5,697 nucleotides of DNA from an uncultured Butyricicoccus sp. (GTDB taxonomy: Bacteria > Bacillota > Clostridia > Oscillospirales > Butyricicoccaceae): assembly GCA_959018045.1 (NCBI GenBank), contig CAUEJN010000076.1, positions 1 to 5,697 of the forward strand, in the 5' to 3' direction. The translations under genes were made by a program, and so were the position numbers. Positions 1-5,641 of this stretch are shown here, piece by piece. The notes beneath the pieces were generated by a model that made no database searches, was not told where the DNA came from, and was given only the letters and a program-made list of their open reading frames with translations. How positions within the stretch are numbered: position 1 is the first letter of the stretch; the number at the start of each line of letters is the position of its first letter.

Positions 1-60
1 TTTTGCTTCCCGTGTTGTCAGCTTATTTATAATACCGCAGTCAGAATCCTGTGTGAACAA
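1..60 (-). CDS. Start of an unidentified leftward gene, cut by the window edge
   Basis: On the minus strand a TTG codon at 60-58 opens a frame of 20 codons that runs off the window without a stop. The translation begins M-F-T-Q-D-S-D-C-G and ends K-L-T-T-R-E-A-K. A good ribosome binding site, AGAGGA at 72-67, lies six bases upstream, and the same frame is closed by a TGA at 90-88, so TTG is the best start. A leftward promoter candidate lies at 184-156. The LTTREAK stretch is reminiscent of the start of a LuxR-type helix-turn-helix, but 20 residues cannot identify a family and I assign no function. It could also be a chance open frame. Confidence 0.35.
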   Translation of the reverse strand, partial: MFTQDSDCGIINKLTTREAK

Positions 61-133
61 TTTTTTTCCTCTTTGTTGATTGATTACTCAAAAAGTTTCA
101 AATCGTCGTGACGCTTCTTTCATTGTGGAGGCC

Positions 134-170
134 GTCTCTCAGAGACAGCTTGTATAGGATACCACTGTCT
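134..170. repeat. Overlapping inverted repeats near the leftward promoter
   Basis: Two short symmetric elements sit side by side. GTCTCT-C-AGAGAC (134-146) is a perfect six-base-pair palindrome with a one-base centre. AGACAG (143-148) and CTGTCT (165-170) form a six-base inverted repeat around the leftward -10 box. They could bind a regulator or form a leader hairpin in the leftward transcript. Arms this short also arise by chance. Confidence 0.3.
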
Positions 171-184
171 GATTGAGTTGTCAA
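156..184 (-). promoter_or_regulatory. Candidate sigma-A promoter facing left
   Basis: On the minus strand a perfect -35 box TTGACA (184-179) is followed after 17 bases by TATCCT (161-156), four of six matches to the -10 consensus. It would drive the truncated leftward gene with a leader of roughly 90 bases. The -10 box lies in the loop of an inverted repeat (AGACAG at 143-148, CTGTCT at 165-170), which could be an operator. The assignment is by consensus only. Confidence 0.4.
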
Positions 185-232
185 CAAAAATTTTCTACTT
201 TTTATCGACAATTTTTCTTCGACATGCTGTTG

Positions 233-261
233 TTTACGCGCACGCACGCGCGCGTTATAAT
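233..261 (+). promoter_or_regulatory. Promoter of the acyltransferase gene
   Basis: A perfect -10 box TATAAT (256-261) lies 17 bases after TTTACG (233-238), four of six matches to TTGACA. The start of transcription would fall near 268, giving a leader of about 30 bases before the TTG start at 297. The whole spacer is alternating purine-pyrimidine (236-255, mostly CG and CA steps), an unusual composition for a promoter spacer and one with Z-DNA potential. Confidence 0.65.
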
Positions 262-296
262 ATAGGTATTCCTTGAACCTCACGAGGTGATTCATT

Positions 297-1085
297 TTGT
301 TCACACCACAACTGGATACACATACGCAAATTCTCTTTCCTTATACACACGGCATTCCAAAGCTCTCAACCCGCTATCTCTTCTTGGATGAGATGCGCGG
401 TCTGGCAATTTTGAATATGATCTTCTTCCACCTTTTCTGGAATATTGATTCGCTTCTGGATATCCCGCTTCCCTGGTATCACACGTTTGGCGCGCGTGCC
501 TGGCAGCTCTATATCTGCGGCTCGTTTTTGCTGCTTGCCGGACTATGTATCCATTATACCCGCCACCTGTCCCGCCATATTCTGACATTGGCTGCCAGCT
601 CACTGTTCATTACGGTCGTGACCTGGTTTGCGGGATCACAGACGTTAATCGTCTTCGGTATCCTGCACTGTATGACGCTCTGCTTCCTCTGCTATGTCGT
701 ATTGCGACCATTGCTCCAGAAAATCCCTGCCGTTCCCGGTCTGATCGTTACCATACTCTTATTTATCTTTACCTACCACGTGCCTCAGCACTATCTGGGC
801 TTGGGTTCCTTCCAGATTCCGCTGCCGTCCGAATGGTATCTCTCCTACTGGCTGTCCCTGATCGGTCTGCTGTCACCCGACTTCTACTCAGCCGACTATT
901 TTCCGATTTTCCCCTACCTATTTCTGTTCCTCGCGGGCTACTTCCTCGGAAAATTCCAACTTCCCGACTGGATGTGCAAATCCCACTGCCGCCCGCTCGC
1001 ATGGATGGGGCAGCACAGCCTGGCAATTTATCTGCTTCATCAGCCCATCCTATATGGTGCGATGATGCCATTTTTCCCCGAATAA
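297..1085 (+). CDS. DUF1624-type membrane acyltransferase (heparan-alpha-glucosaminide N-acetyltransferase-like)
   Basis: This 262-residue, strongly hydrophobic protein has about seven or eight predicted membrane helices and should sit in the cytoplasmic membrane. The family marks are visible in order: LDEMRGLAILNMIFFHLFW near residues 31-49 (family pattern D-x-x-RG-x-A-I-x-x-M-x-x-x-H), GILHCMTL in the middle, DYFPIFPYLFLFLAGYFLGK about 50 residues before the end, and HSLAIYLLHQPIL near the C-terminus. In the human lysosomal homologue HGSNAT the domain moves an acetyl group from acetyl-CoA across the membrane to a sugar amine. The bacterial substrate is unknown, but a cell-envelope glycan is a reasonable guess. 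The start is TTG: it follows GAGGTG (284-289) by seven bases, an in-frame TGA lies at 288-290, and the next in-frame ATG falls inside the first motif. It has its own promoter and terminator and appears monocistronic, with no evident link to smpB. Confidence 0.88.
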   Translation: MFTPQLDTHTQILFPYTHGIPKLSTRYLFLDEMRGLAILNMIFFHLFWNIDSLLDIPLPWYHTFGARAWQLYICGSFLLLAGLCIHYTRHLSRHILTLAASSLFITVVTWFAGSQTLIVFGILHCMTLCFLCYVVLRPLLQKIPAVPGLIVTILLFIFTYHVPQHYLGLGSFQIPLPSEWYLSYWLSLIGLLSPDFYSADYFPIFPYLFLFLAGYFLGKFQLPDWMCKSHCRPLAWMGQHSLAIYLLHQPILYGAMMPFFPE

Positions 1086-1089
1086 ACCG

Positions 1090-1118
1090 AGCGCCGCAGG
1101 CAATCTGCGGCGCTTTTT
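1090..1118 (+). terminator. Rho-independent terminator after the acyltransferase
   Basis: GCGCCGCAG (1091-1099) pairs perfectly with CTGCGGCGC (1105-1113) across a five-base loop, and A1090 can add a pair with T1114. Five T residues follow (1114-1118). It begins four bases after the acyltransferase stop codon and separates that gene from smpB. Confidence 0.92.
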
Positions 1119-1154
1119 CTCCTCTTTCCTCGAAAACTGTAACACAAATGACTC

Positions 1155-1183
1155 TTTACACCGTTCCCCTCTTGTGTTACCAT
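1155..1183 (+). promoter_or_regulatory. Candidate promoter of smpB
   Basis: TTTACA (1155-1160), one mismatch from TTGACA, is followed after 17 bases by TACCAT (1178-1183), four of six matches to TATAAT. It lies between the preceding terminator and the smpB ribosome binding site. No convincing promoter is visible in the 24 bases between smpB and ssrA, so this one may serve both genes. Confidence 0.5.
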
Positions 1184-1212
1184 AGTATCACACCACGCGA
1201 AAGGAGTCTGTC

Positions 1213-1680
1213 ATGGCAATTCAAAAGGGTATCAAACAAGTGACCTCCAACAAAAAGGCATGGCACGACTACTTTGTAGACGAAAAGTATGAGGCCGGCA
1301 TCGAACTTCACGGCACTGAGGTCAAATCCATCCGTCTCGGTCAGATCAACCTCAAGGATGCCTACTGTTCGTTCAAGGATGGCGAATTATTCGTCGTCGG
1401 CATGCATATCAGCCCCTACGAAAAGGGAAACATCTTTAATAAAGATCCCATGCGCAAGCGTCGTCTGCTCATGCACAAGAAGGAAATCCTCTCCCTCTTC
1501 GGCAAAACCAAGCAGGACGGCTACACGCTCATTCCCTTGAGTGTCTACTTCCGCAATTCCCGCGCCAAGGTCGAAATCGGTCTGTGCCGCGGTAAAAAAC
1601 TGCACGACAAGCGCGACAGCATCGCAAAACGTGATGCAAACCGCGAAATCGATCGCGTGATGAAAAGCAGAAACCGGTAA
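1213..1680 (+). CDS. smpB: SsrA-binding protein SmpB
   Basis: SmpB is the essential partner of tmRNA in trans-translation. It binds the tRNA-like domain, occupies the decoding centre of a ribosome stalled on a broken mRNA, and lets the alanyl-tmRNA enter the empty A site. The protein is 155 residues, the usual length. Recognisable signatures are LHGTEVKSIR (about residues 33-42), HISPYEKGN with NKDPMRKRRLLMHKKEI (about 66-92), LIPLSVYF, and LCRGKKLHDKRDSI. The basic tail DANREIDRVMKSRNR should be unstructured in solution and form a helix in the mRNA channel. The ATG start follows AAGGAG (1201-1206) by six bases. The gene lies 24 bases upstream of ssrA on the same strand, the arrangement seen in many bacteria, and the two are probably co-transcribed and the RNA then processed. 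Nothing in the sequence looks damaged. Confidence 0.98.
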   Translation: MAIQKGIKQVTSNKKAWHDYFVDEKYEAGIELHGTEVKSIRLGQINLKDAYCSFKDGELFVVGMHISPYEKGNIFNKDPMRKRRLLMHKKEILSLFGKTKQDGYTLIPLSVYFRNSRAKVEIGLCRGKKLHDKRDSIAKRDANREIDRVMKSRNR

Positions 1681-1797
1681 ATCGCCGCTCTGCCAAGCCG
1701 ATACGGGGACGTAAAGGCTTCGACGGGGGTGCTGAAGCCGGGATAGCGGGCGGCAGTGAGGACGCTGCCTTAAAAGCCTCAACTTGTTTATAAATTA

Positions 1798-1830
1798 AAC
1801 AACAACAATACTACTCTTCTGGCTGCCTAA
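1798..1830 (+). other. tmRNA proteolysis-tag reading frame (resume codon uncertain)
   Basis: Reading back from TAA at 1828-1830 gives GCC, GCT, CTG, CTT, ACT, ACT, AAT and three AAC codons, so the tag would end NNNNTTLLAA. The hydrophobic -LAA end is the usual degradation signal read by ClpXP-type proteases. Farther upstream the same frame reads GTT-TAT-AAA-TTA and is closed by TAA at 1771-1773. None of the codons from 1786 to the tag body is the Ala, Gly or Asp/Glu codon that normally resumes translation, so I cannot place the first tag codon. The start given here (1798) is only the beginning of the Asn run. Confidence 0.6.
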
Positions 1831-2032
1831 TTACGGCTGGCCCGTCATCCCCGAGAGTACCGCGGCTCGGGTGCATGGCGTCGATTAGCGGTGAACGTGT
1901 ACGGGTTAAGAGTTGCGCCCGTCATGTAAAATGACTCTACGAAAGCAGTGAGCCTGTTTGCCGGCGCACTGTGGCAGGAATGTTAGTTGACAAACTGCGC
2001 CCGGAGAAATCCCTGTGGATGTGCTTTCGGAC

Positions 2033-2060
2033 AGGGGTTCAATTCCCCTCGTCTCCACCA
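2033..2060. other. Probable attachment site (attL) in the 3' end of ssrA
   Basis: The T arm, acceptor strand and CCA of ssrA lie 166 bases upstream of a complete tyrosine integrase gene. Such integrases often recombine within the 3' ends of tRNA and tmRNA genes and restore the gene, and ssrA is a well-known target. The tmRNA is intact here, as expected. The exact crossover bases cannot be read from one junction; the matching attR would be a direct repeat of part of this segment beyond the contig end. No second copy was seen in the window. Confidence 0.55.
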
Positions 2061-2070
2061 TTTACACGAA

Positions 2071-2104
2071 AAATCCCGCCTGGTTTCAGGTGGGATTTTT
2101 TGTT
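2071..2104 (+). terminator. Rho-independent terminator after ssrA
   Basis: A twelve-pair stem, AAATCCCGCCTG (2071-2082) with CAGGTGGGATTT (2087-2098), contains one G-T pair and closes a four-base loop. The T tract continues to about 2104 with one interruption. It starts ten bases after the tmRNA CCA. If the crossover lies within ssrA, this hairpin may have come with the mobile element and replaced the native terminator. Confidence 0.9.
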
Positions 2105-2145
2105 ATCTCGTGGTTTTACGCGCAGAAAAGTTGCGGATTTATTTT

Positions 2146-2190
2146 TGGTAGATGTGGCTGGTAGATATCGAATCTGCACTATGATACAAT
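2146..2190 (+). promoter_or_regulatory. Candidate integrase promoter with direct repeats
   Basis: TAGATA (2162-2167) and TACAAT (2185-2190) are spaced by 17 bases and match the -35 and -10 consensus at four and five positions; an overlapping TATGAT lies at 2180-2185. The octamer TGGTAGAT occurs twice, at 2146-2153 and 2159-2166, with a 13-base period, and the second copy overlaps the -35 box. The repeats could bind a repressor, Xis or the integrase arm domain. That role is inference from position only. Confidence 0.4.
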
Positions 2191-2226
2191 AAAAGTACCG
2201 AAAAAACACAGGATGGTGAGGTACAA

Positions 2227-3378
2227 GTGGCTCGAAAGCGCGTGGAGCGAAACATCTCCTATGACGATGTCCGCAAGAAATTCTATGTCAATCTGGACTT
2301 CGGCTTTGGTACGAACGGCAAGCAGATCAAGAAAACACAGACCTTTTCCACGATCACCGAAGCACGCAAAGCACTGCGTGCGCATGAGGTGAAAAAGGAC
2401 CGCGGCGAAGTCGTACAGCCCCGGCAAACCACAGTCGCTGACTGGCTGCGCTACTGGCTGGAAAATATCGTGCGTCCCTATCGCGCCGAGACTACGGTCT
2501 ATGGATACCGCAACATGATCGAAAATTATCTGGTACCACGTCTGGGCAAAATCCAGCTTCAAGCCCTCACACCACAAAAAATTCAGCGCTACTACACCGA
2601 TTTGCTGACCAAAACCACGCTGTCGTCCAATACTGTACGCAAGCACCACGATTTGCTGCGCACTGCTTTGGATGTCGCTGTCCGTCAGCAAATGATCGCA
2701 ACCAATCCGGCCGATCGCGTCGAAGCTCCCAAAACCAAGACCCCGGAGCGGCACTTCTACTCACCCCAGGATCTGGCACATCTGCTGCAGTGCGCCGAAG
2801 GGCATCGCTTGGAGCTGGTCATCAAGCTCGCAGCCTACCTCGGCCTGCGCCGCGAGGAGTACTGCGGTCTGCACTGGTCAGATGTGGACTTTGCACACCA
2901 CGTGCTTCACATTCGCGGTGCTCGCACCACTGCCGGCAGCAAAATCATCGAAAAGGAAACCAAAACGGTATCTTCCACCCGCTCGCTGCATATGCCGGCA
3001 CCATTGGAAGATGCCTTGCGCAGAGAATACGAACGACAGCAAGATAATCGCGCCTTTCTCGGCGAGGAGTATCACGATACCGATCTGGTGCTGGTCTGGA
3101 GTGATGGACACCCGTACAAACCTAACTACCTATCGGAATTGTTCACCAAGTTCGTGCAGGAGCACAACCTGCCACCGCTAACGCTGCACGGGTTGCGCCA
3201 TACATTCGCCACACTGGCCAACCAGTCAGGTGCAACCCTATACGACATCAGCAAAGCCCTGGGACACAGTACCGTTGCAACGACTTCTTCGATTTACACC
3301 CATATTCTGGACGGCACGCACGAAAATGTAGTGTCGCGCGTTGCCTCTGTGCTCGATCAGACGCATGATATTCCATAA
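2227..3378 (+). CDS. Tyrosine recombinase (phage/ICE-type integrase)
   Basis: This 383-residue protein catalyses site-specific integration and excision of the element through a 3'-phosphotyrosine intermediate. It has the standard three parts: an N-terminal arm-binding domain (about 10-60, including KFYVNLDFGFGTN and TFSTITEARKAL), a SAM-like core-binding domain (about 68-160), and the catalytic domain (about 175-375). All expected active-site residues are visible: R208 (GLRREE), K246 (TKTVSS), H321 and R324 (HGLRHTFATL), H347 (LGHS) and the nucleophile Y357 (SIYTH). Length and order fit a full, functional integrase. The start is GTG, with a GGTGAG-type ribosome binding site at about 2215-2222. 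The position directly after ssrA suggests that ssrA is its target. The gene is convergent with the excisionase-like gene and ends before a strong terminator. Confidence 0.96.
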   Translation: MARKRVERNISYDDVRKKFYVNLDFGFGTNGKQIKKTQTFSTITEARKALRAHEVKKDRGEVVQPRQTTVADWLRYWLENIVRPYRAETTVYGYRNMIENYLVPRLGKIQLQALTPQKIQRYYTDLLTKTTLSSNTVRKHHDLLRTALDVAVRQQMIATNPADRVEAPKTKTPERHFYSPQDLAHLLQCAEGHRLELVIKLAAYLGLRREEYCGLHWSDVDFAHHVLHIRGARTTAGSKIIEKETKTVSSTRSLHMPAPLEDALRREYERQQDNRAFLGEEYHDTDLVLVWSDGHPYKPNYLSELFTKFVQEHNLPPLTLHGLRHTFATLANQSGATLYDISKALGHSTVATTSSIYTHILDGTHENVVSRVASVLDQTHDIP

Positions 3379-3400
3379 TTTCAGACCAATTTAAAAGCTA

Positions 3401-3411
3401 CCCCCCCCCCC
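3401..3411 (+). repeat. Homopolymer run of eleven C
   Basis: Eleven C residues lie between the integrase stop and its terminator hairpin. A run this long is unusual in a genome of this composition and is prone to slippage, in the cell and in sequencing, so the true length may vary. Confidence 0.85.
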
Positions 3412-3450
3412 ATAAAACCTGACGTTTGTGTACGTCAGGTTTTATTTTTT
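3412..3450 (+). terminator. Rho-independent terminator after the integrase
   Basis: A fourteen-pair perfect stem (3412-3425 with 3432-3445, core ACCTGACGT and ACGTCAGGT) closes a six-base loop and runs into TTTTTT (3445-3450). On the minus strand the hairpin is followed by a G run, not T, so it should act only on rightward transcription. Confidence 0.9.
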
Positions 3451-3561
3451 CACATCTTTTCTCGATCATATCTCCTCTAAAGTTTGTGTATACAACGCCA
3501 CCGTCCCGTGCTATGATAATAATAGCTATACTGTTTCCTTTTTTAGTTTCAACATAAGGAA
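3451..3561. other. Spacer between convergent genes
   Basis: About 110 AT-rich bases lie between the terminator of the integrase and that of the minus-strand operon. I see small symmetric elements (GTATAC near 3487-3492, ATAGCTAT at 3522-3529) and a TATGATAAT stretch (3512-3520), but no matched -35 box, no supported reading frame and no RNA gene. Confidence 0.5.
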
Positions 3562-3562
3562 A

Positions 3563-3582
3563 GCCCATCCTTTCGGATGGGC
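3563..3582 (-). terminator. Hairpin ending the minus-strand operon
   Basis: GCCCATCC (3563-3570) and GGATGGGC (3575-3582) form an eight-pair GC-rich stem with a four-base loop, eight bases beyond the stop codon of the excisionase-like gene. On the minus strand the stem is followed by TTTCCTTATG, a T-rich but imperfect tail. Termination is probable but weaker than at the other hairpins. Confidence 0.65.
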
Positions 3583-3590
3583 CTATGCCT

Positions 3591-3827
3591 TTATCCAGCG
3601 AAGCTCTCGCCTTCGATGTACCGAATAAGATCCGAGCGCGTCACACGGAACTGACCTCGCGCACCGATCCGGCGGCTGGGCAACTCTCCCGATCGCAGCA
3701 GTTCATAGACCATACCCACGCCTAACTTGAGGACACGCGCAACGTCCTGCACAGTCAGTACGAGCGGGAGCTGATCATAACTGGTAATCTCATCTTGTAC
3801 CATTTTGATCTCTGCATGCTTTTCCAT
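3591..3827 (-). CDS. Excisionase-like MerR-type helix-turn-helix protein
   Basis: This 78-residue protein carries one winged helix-turn-helix of the excisionase / HTH_17 type. LTVQDVARVLKLGVGMVYEL (residues 24-43) is the helix-turn-helix, followed by LRSGELPSRRIGARGQFRVT and SDLIRYIE, the usual order of the family. Such proteins bend DNA at att sites to favour excision by a tyrosine recombinase, or act as regulators of mobile elements. A complete integrase lies convergently next to it, which supports a Xis role. The ATG at 3827 follows GGAGG (3840-3836) by eight bases; a second in-frame ATG at residue 9 lacks such a site. The ribosome binding site begins at the base next to the stop codon of the ATPase gene, so the two are almost certainly one operon and may be translationally coupled. 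Confidence 0.85.
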   Translation of the reverse strand: MEKHAEIKMVQDEITSYDQLPLVLTVQDVARVLKLGVGMVYELLRSGELPSRRIGARGQFRVTRSDLIRYIEGESFAG

Positions 3828-3840
3828 ATCAATAACCTCC

Positions 3841-5484
3841 TTAAGATGTAAACGCTTCCGCGCTTTCTTTCAACATTTCCACGTCAATCAAATATACACG
3901 CTGCTCAATTTTTGAAATTTTGGTCTGCAGGGTATTGGCCTCATTGATCACCAGTGCTTTACAGTTGCGCAATTCTTTCGAAATGCTGTTGATTTTGCAC
4001 TGTTGATACCCCGGCTGTTTGGAAAAGTACGTTTCCAAAGCTTGAGGCTTGAGCGCGAGTTTGCCATTCCACCACAACCCATCGCACACGTCAAATTGTT
4101 TTCTCTTTTTGCATACAGTAAATGCGCCCTCCGTTATCCCCTCGAGCAGCACGTATGCAGCATTACCCCGCTTAGTGTGCGCTGCCGCAAGCTCCAGGAC
4201 ATGATTTTGGTACGCCAGAGACTCAGCAACCGCATCGACATAGTGCTCCCACCCCCGCGTTACATCATCATCCTGCGCTCCTTGATCCAACGCAGCCAGA
4301 CAAATCAACTCAAAAGCGAGACTCAGTGCATCATAATTTGCGCGTGTACGCATCGGCAATTTTATGCTGGTCGGCAGCATTTTTTTATAGTTCTGACCGG
4401 CAACCAAACCATCCAATCGGTCAATATTCTGCACAAACCATCTCAGAAAGCTCTCCATCGCCCACGCCCAAATAGCCGGAGCCGGCACCTTTTGCAGGTC
4501 AATTTTTCTGCTCAGCGGTACAAAAATGCTTCGCGTAACCTCCGACGGATTCTGGAAATTAATCTCGCCCGTGAGCAGCAGGCTCGCGCTGCGTTTTAGC
4601 ATCTGGATGGTCGTTCTGGACTGCATCGCCGCGATGTTGCTGTCGCTGGTCGCGATACGAAACAGAGCGGCTACAACTTCAGCGCGCTGTCTTTGAATAC
4701 TGCTGATTTCTGATTTACACTGATCGTCAGCGAATATCACGCAGTCTCGATATACCTCCAGCAAACGGGTCATTGCTGCTCTCGAGCTCGCCAGATCAAA
4801 GATGAGGGCTCCGCATTCGGTATGAACCAGCCAGCTGCATGCACATTTCGCCAATGTGGTTTTGCCGCAGTTTTGCGGCCCCACAATATCAACTACACCC
4901 TGAAATGTAATGCCAACACGCTCCAGTTGCGATCGAATTGCGGCAAAAGCATTGAATACAAACAGCAACATGACTTTCGGGTCGGCTTCGTTCAGCGCAT
5001 CCATCATCTGCGGCAGTCCCACAACGTCGCGTCTGTCGTTCTGTTTGGGCACGTTGAGCTGCATACGCTGTATCTCAGGTGCGATCTCAAACGGAGCTCG
5101 TATCTGACCCAAAATTTTCTCCCCCAGCACATACACACAGGTACCGTCAGGCAGAATATGTGCGCCAAAAGCCGAGAAATACCATCCGTTGATGTATTTT
5201 TGGGGTTCTTCGGTCAGGCACTCCAAAAAGGCTTCAAAACGCTCTTTTCCACCTCTCGGATGCAGCACAACCTGCTTGACCTGTTTGCGAATCCCCTGTA
5301 CCGTCAACGAGTCGACCGTAATCTCGCGATATCGATCTTCGAAGTTCAGCCGCAGCTTATAACAAACCGGGTCCGTTTGCTTACCCAAGGCGTCCCAATA
5401 AGCCACCTGAATTTGCGGAATGCAGTTGGCCGTCGGCATTCCATTCACCGACAAACGCCACTGCTCATTCTTGCGCTTCGCCAT
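3841..5484 (-). CDS. P-loop ATPase of a mobile element, SF3/DUF927-like; probable replication helicase
   Basis: The protein is 547 residues. Walker A is GPQNCGKTT (202-210, with K208). Walker B is CVIFADDQ (248-255, acidic pair D253-D254). A sensor-1-like SLLLTGE (301-307) and a candidate arginine finger R318 (TRSIFVPL) follow. This order and the Thr-Gly-Glu sensor resemble the DUF927 and superfamily 3 ATPases used by phages, satellites and integrative elements to unwind DNA. Residues about 1-195 show no primase motif I can recognise. The C-terminal part (about 440-540) looks like a winged-helix DNA-binding tail. I infer a replication helicase or initiator for the excised element; the family assignment is from motif layout, not a search. 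The ATG at 5484 is preferred over an ATG at 5508 because GGGAGGTG (5499-5492) precedes it by seven bases. It overlaps the upstream gene by 20 bases and is directly followed by the excisionase-like gene. Confidence 0.75.
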   Translation of the reverse strand: MAKRKNEQWRLSVNGMPTANCIPQIQVAYWDALGKQTDPVCYKLRLNFEDRYREITVDSLTVQGIRKQVKQVVLHPRGGKERFEAFLECLTEEPQKYINGWYFSAFGAHILPDGTCVYVLGEKILGQIRAPFEIAPEIQRMQLNVPKQNDRRDVVGLPQMMDALNEADPKVMLLFVFNAFAAIRSQLERVGITFQGVVDIVGPQNCGKTTLAKCACSWLVHTECGALIFDLASSRAAMTRLLEVYRDCVIFADDQCKSEISSIQRQRAEVVAALFRIATSDSNIAAMQSRTTIQMLKRSASLLLTGEINFQNPSEVTRSIFVPLSRKIDLQKVPAPAIWAWAMESFLRWFVQNIDRLDGLVAGQNYKKMLPTSIKLPMRTRANYDALSLAFELICLAALDQGAQDDDVTRGWEHYVDAVAESLAYQNHVLELAAAHTKRGNAAYVLLEGITEGAFTVCKKRKQFDVCDGLWWNGKLALKPQALETYFSKQPGYQQCKINSISKELRNCKALVINEANTLQTKISKIEQRVYLIDVEMLKESAEAFTS

Positions 5485-5641
5485 CTTCACACACCTCCCA
5501 GTCCACATCGATCACATTCTCATTTTCATCTTGTTTTCCCAGCAGCGCCCGCATCATCTCCTGCGCCATTTCCGGCGTGCAAATGACAGTCACATTAAGA
5601 TGCATAGGCTGCTGTACCGGCTCGACCGCAACCGACTTCTT
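5465..5641 (-). CDS. Unidentified small acidic protein, 5' end missing at contig end
   Basis: Only the last 58 codons are genomic (KKSVAVEPVQ... to ...CEDGEAQE, then TGA at 5467-5465). The frame appears to begin with a GTG at 5659, but the first residues, MCSSD and most of the following L, are translated from the sequencing adapter and are not real. The true start lies beyond the contig; an internal ATG at 5605 lacks a ribosome binding site. The visible part has a hydrophobic strand and helix (LNVTVICTPEMAQEMMRALL) and a strongly acidic tail. I recognise no family. The 20-base overlap with the ATPase gene suggests the same operon and possibly coupled translation. Confidence 0.6.
   Translation of the reverse strand, partial: KKSVAVEPVQQPMHLNVTVICTPEMAQEMMRALLGKQDENENVIDVDWEVCEDGEAQE

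Larger units (their letters stand above)
1705..2060 (+). ncRNA. ssrA: Transfer-messenger RNA (tmRNA)
   Basis: This 356-base one-piece tmRNA acts as both tRNA and mRNA in ribosome rescue. The 5' end GGGGACG (1705-1711) pairs with CGTCTCC (2050-2056) to form a seven-pair acceptor stem. Its third pair is G-U, the identity mark for alanyl-tRNA synthetase. The discriminator A2057 and an encoded CCA (2058-2060) follow. The T arm is complete: a five-pair stem (2033-2037 with 2045-2049) around the loop TTCAATT. Near the 5' end GGCTTCGAC matches the conserved GGATTCGAC-like block. A tag reading frame ends at TAA 1828-1830 with ...TTLLAA, and pseudoknot-rich sequence follows it. smpB lies just upstream and a phage-type integrase gene just downstream, so the 3' end is probably also the attachment site of the element to the right. 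Confidence 0.97.

Noticed and set aside
98..304. Minus-strand frame of 68 codons across the first intergenic region
   Set aside because: It reads through both promoters and the start of the acyltransferase, lacks a good ribosome binding site and resembles no protein family.
545..1243. Plus-strand frame of 232 codons overlapping the acyltransferase and smpB
   Set aside because: It lies out of frame inside a clear membrane-protein gene, crosses a strong terminator and has low-complexity, non-domain-like sequence.
1971..2192. Plus-strand frame of 73 codons beginning inside ssrA
   Set aside because: It translates the tRNA-like domain of tmRNA and the following terminator.
3428..3628. Plus-strand frame of 66 codons between the convergent genes
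   Set aside because: It begins in the loop of the integrase terminator, contains the facing hairpin and has no ribosome binding site.
4003..5586. Long plus-strand frames (4003-4599 and 4822-5586) antisense to the ATPase
   Set aside because: The minus-strand frame carries Walker A, Walker B and sensor motifs and fits the operon. The plus-strand frames are shadows without motifs or ribosome binding sites.
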